Source: an uncultured Planctomycetota bacterium (GTDB lineage: Bacteria; Planctomycetota; UBA1135; UBA2386). From it: a stretch of 6,056 nt of DNA. Shown here piece by piece: positions 5,968 through 6,056 of this stretch. The stretch spans positions 1 to 6,056 of the forward strand of contig CAIYFF010000309.1 of assembly GCA_903925435.1 (NCBI GenBank), given 5' to 3'. How positions within the stretch are numbered: the first letter of the stretch is position 1; each line of letters opens with the position of its first letter. The translations under genes and the position numbers were made by a program. Under the pieces are notes generated by a model that was given only the letters and a program-made list of their open reading frames with translations, searched no databases and was not told the origin of the DNA.

Positions 5968-6056
5968 ATGAGCATCGATAACCACTACATTCCGTTCGTC
6001 ATCGAGAAGACCGGCCGCGGTGAGCGTCAGTACGACATCTACAGCCGCCTGCTCGA
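5968..6056 (+). CDS. clpP: ATP-dependent Clp protease proteolytic subunit ClpP (3' partial)
   Basis: The 29 full codons visible encode MSIDNHYIPFVIEKTGRGER followed by QYDIYSRLL, which is the conserved N-terminal axial-loop and first-helix region of ClpP (compare the YVPxVIEQTGRGERxYDIYSRLL pattern). ClpP is the serine protease of the ClpXP/ClpAP complexes; the Ser-His-Asp triad lies beyond the window edge. It starts 17 bp after the tig stop on the same strand, the usual tig-clpP order, and is probably co-transcribed with tig. No Shine-Dalgarno sequence is visible in the gap, so translation may depend on coupling to tig. clpX would be the expected next gene. Confidence 0.93.
   Translation, partial: MSIDNHYIPFVIEKTGRGERQYDIYSRLL

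Overview
The window is about 6 kb of dense, high-GC bacterial chromosome. All the long reading frames strongly prefer G or C at the third codon position. The gene content is ordinary housekeeping: ruvA, mnmG, tig and clpP. Two less ordinary genes sit among them: a protein ending in two tandem RNA polymerase alpha-subunit C-terminal domains (alpha-CTDs) that is not RpoA itself, and a secreted HEAT-repeat protein. Alpha-CTD modules attached to a non-RpoA protein, weak Shine-Dalgarno sites and high GC together suggest a planctomycete-like organism. That assignment is inference and nothing here proves it.

Layout, left to right. The 3' end of the tandem alpha-CTD protein (1-475, +) runs into ruvA (499-1092, +), and a 10-bp perfect hairpin has the stop codon in its loop at the junction. 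mnmG (1070-2950, -) converges on ruvA and their ends overlap by 23 bp. A 16-bp perfect palindrome lies just past the ruvA stop, inside mnmG. The 245-bp gap upstream of mnmG (2951-3195) holds a probable very small minus-strand gene (about 2987-3109), an inverted repeat, and a -10-like TAGACT directly before the next gene. That gene, 3196-4500 (+), encodes a putatively exported HEAT/TPR-like repeat protein of unknown role. A 151-bp gap (4501-4651) carries a good sigma70-type promoter candidate for tig (trigger factor, 4652-5950, +). clpP starts 17 bp after tig and runs off the window.

How the genes relate. tig-clpP is the classical protein-quality-control cluster: a ribosome-bound chaperone followed by the ClpP protease, with clpX the expected next gene outside the window. 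RuvA is the Holliday-junction specificity subunit of RuvABC. MnmG, with MnmE, modifies wobble uridines of tRNA. I see no defence system, CRISPR array, mobile element, tRNA or rRNA. The points most worth following are the diverged alpha-CTD pair, the unannotated small ORF upstream of mnmG, and the structured junctions.
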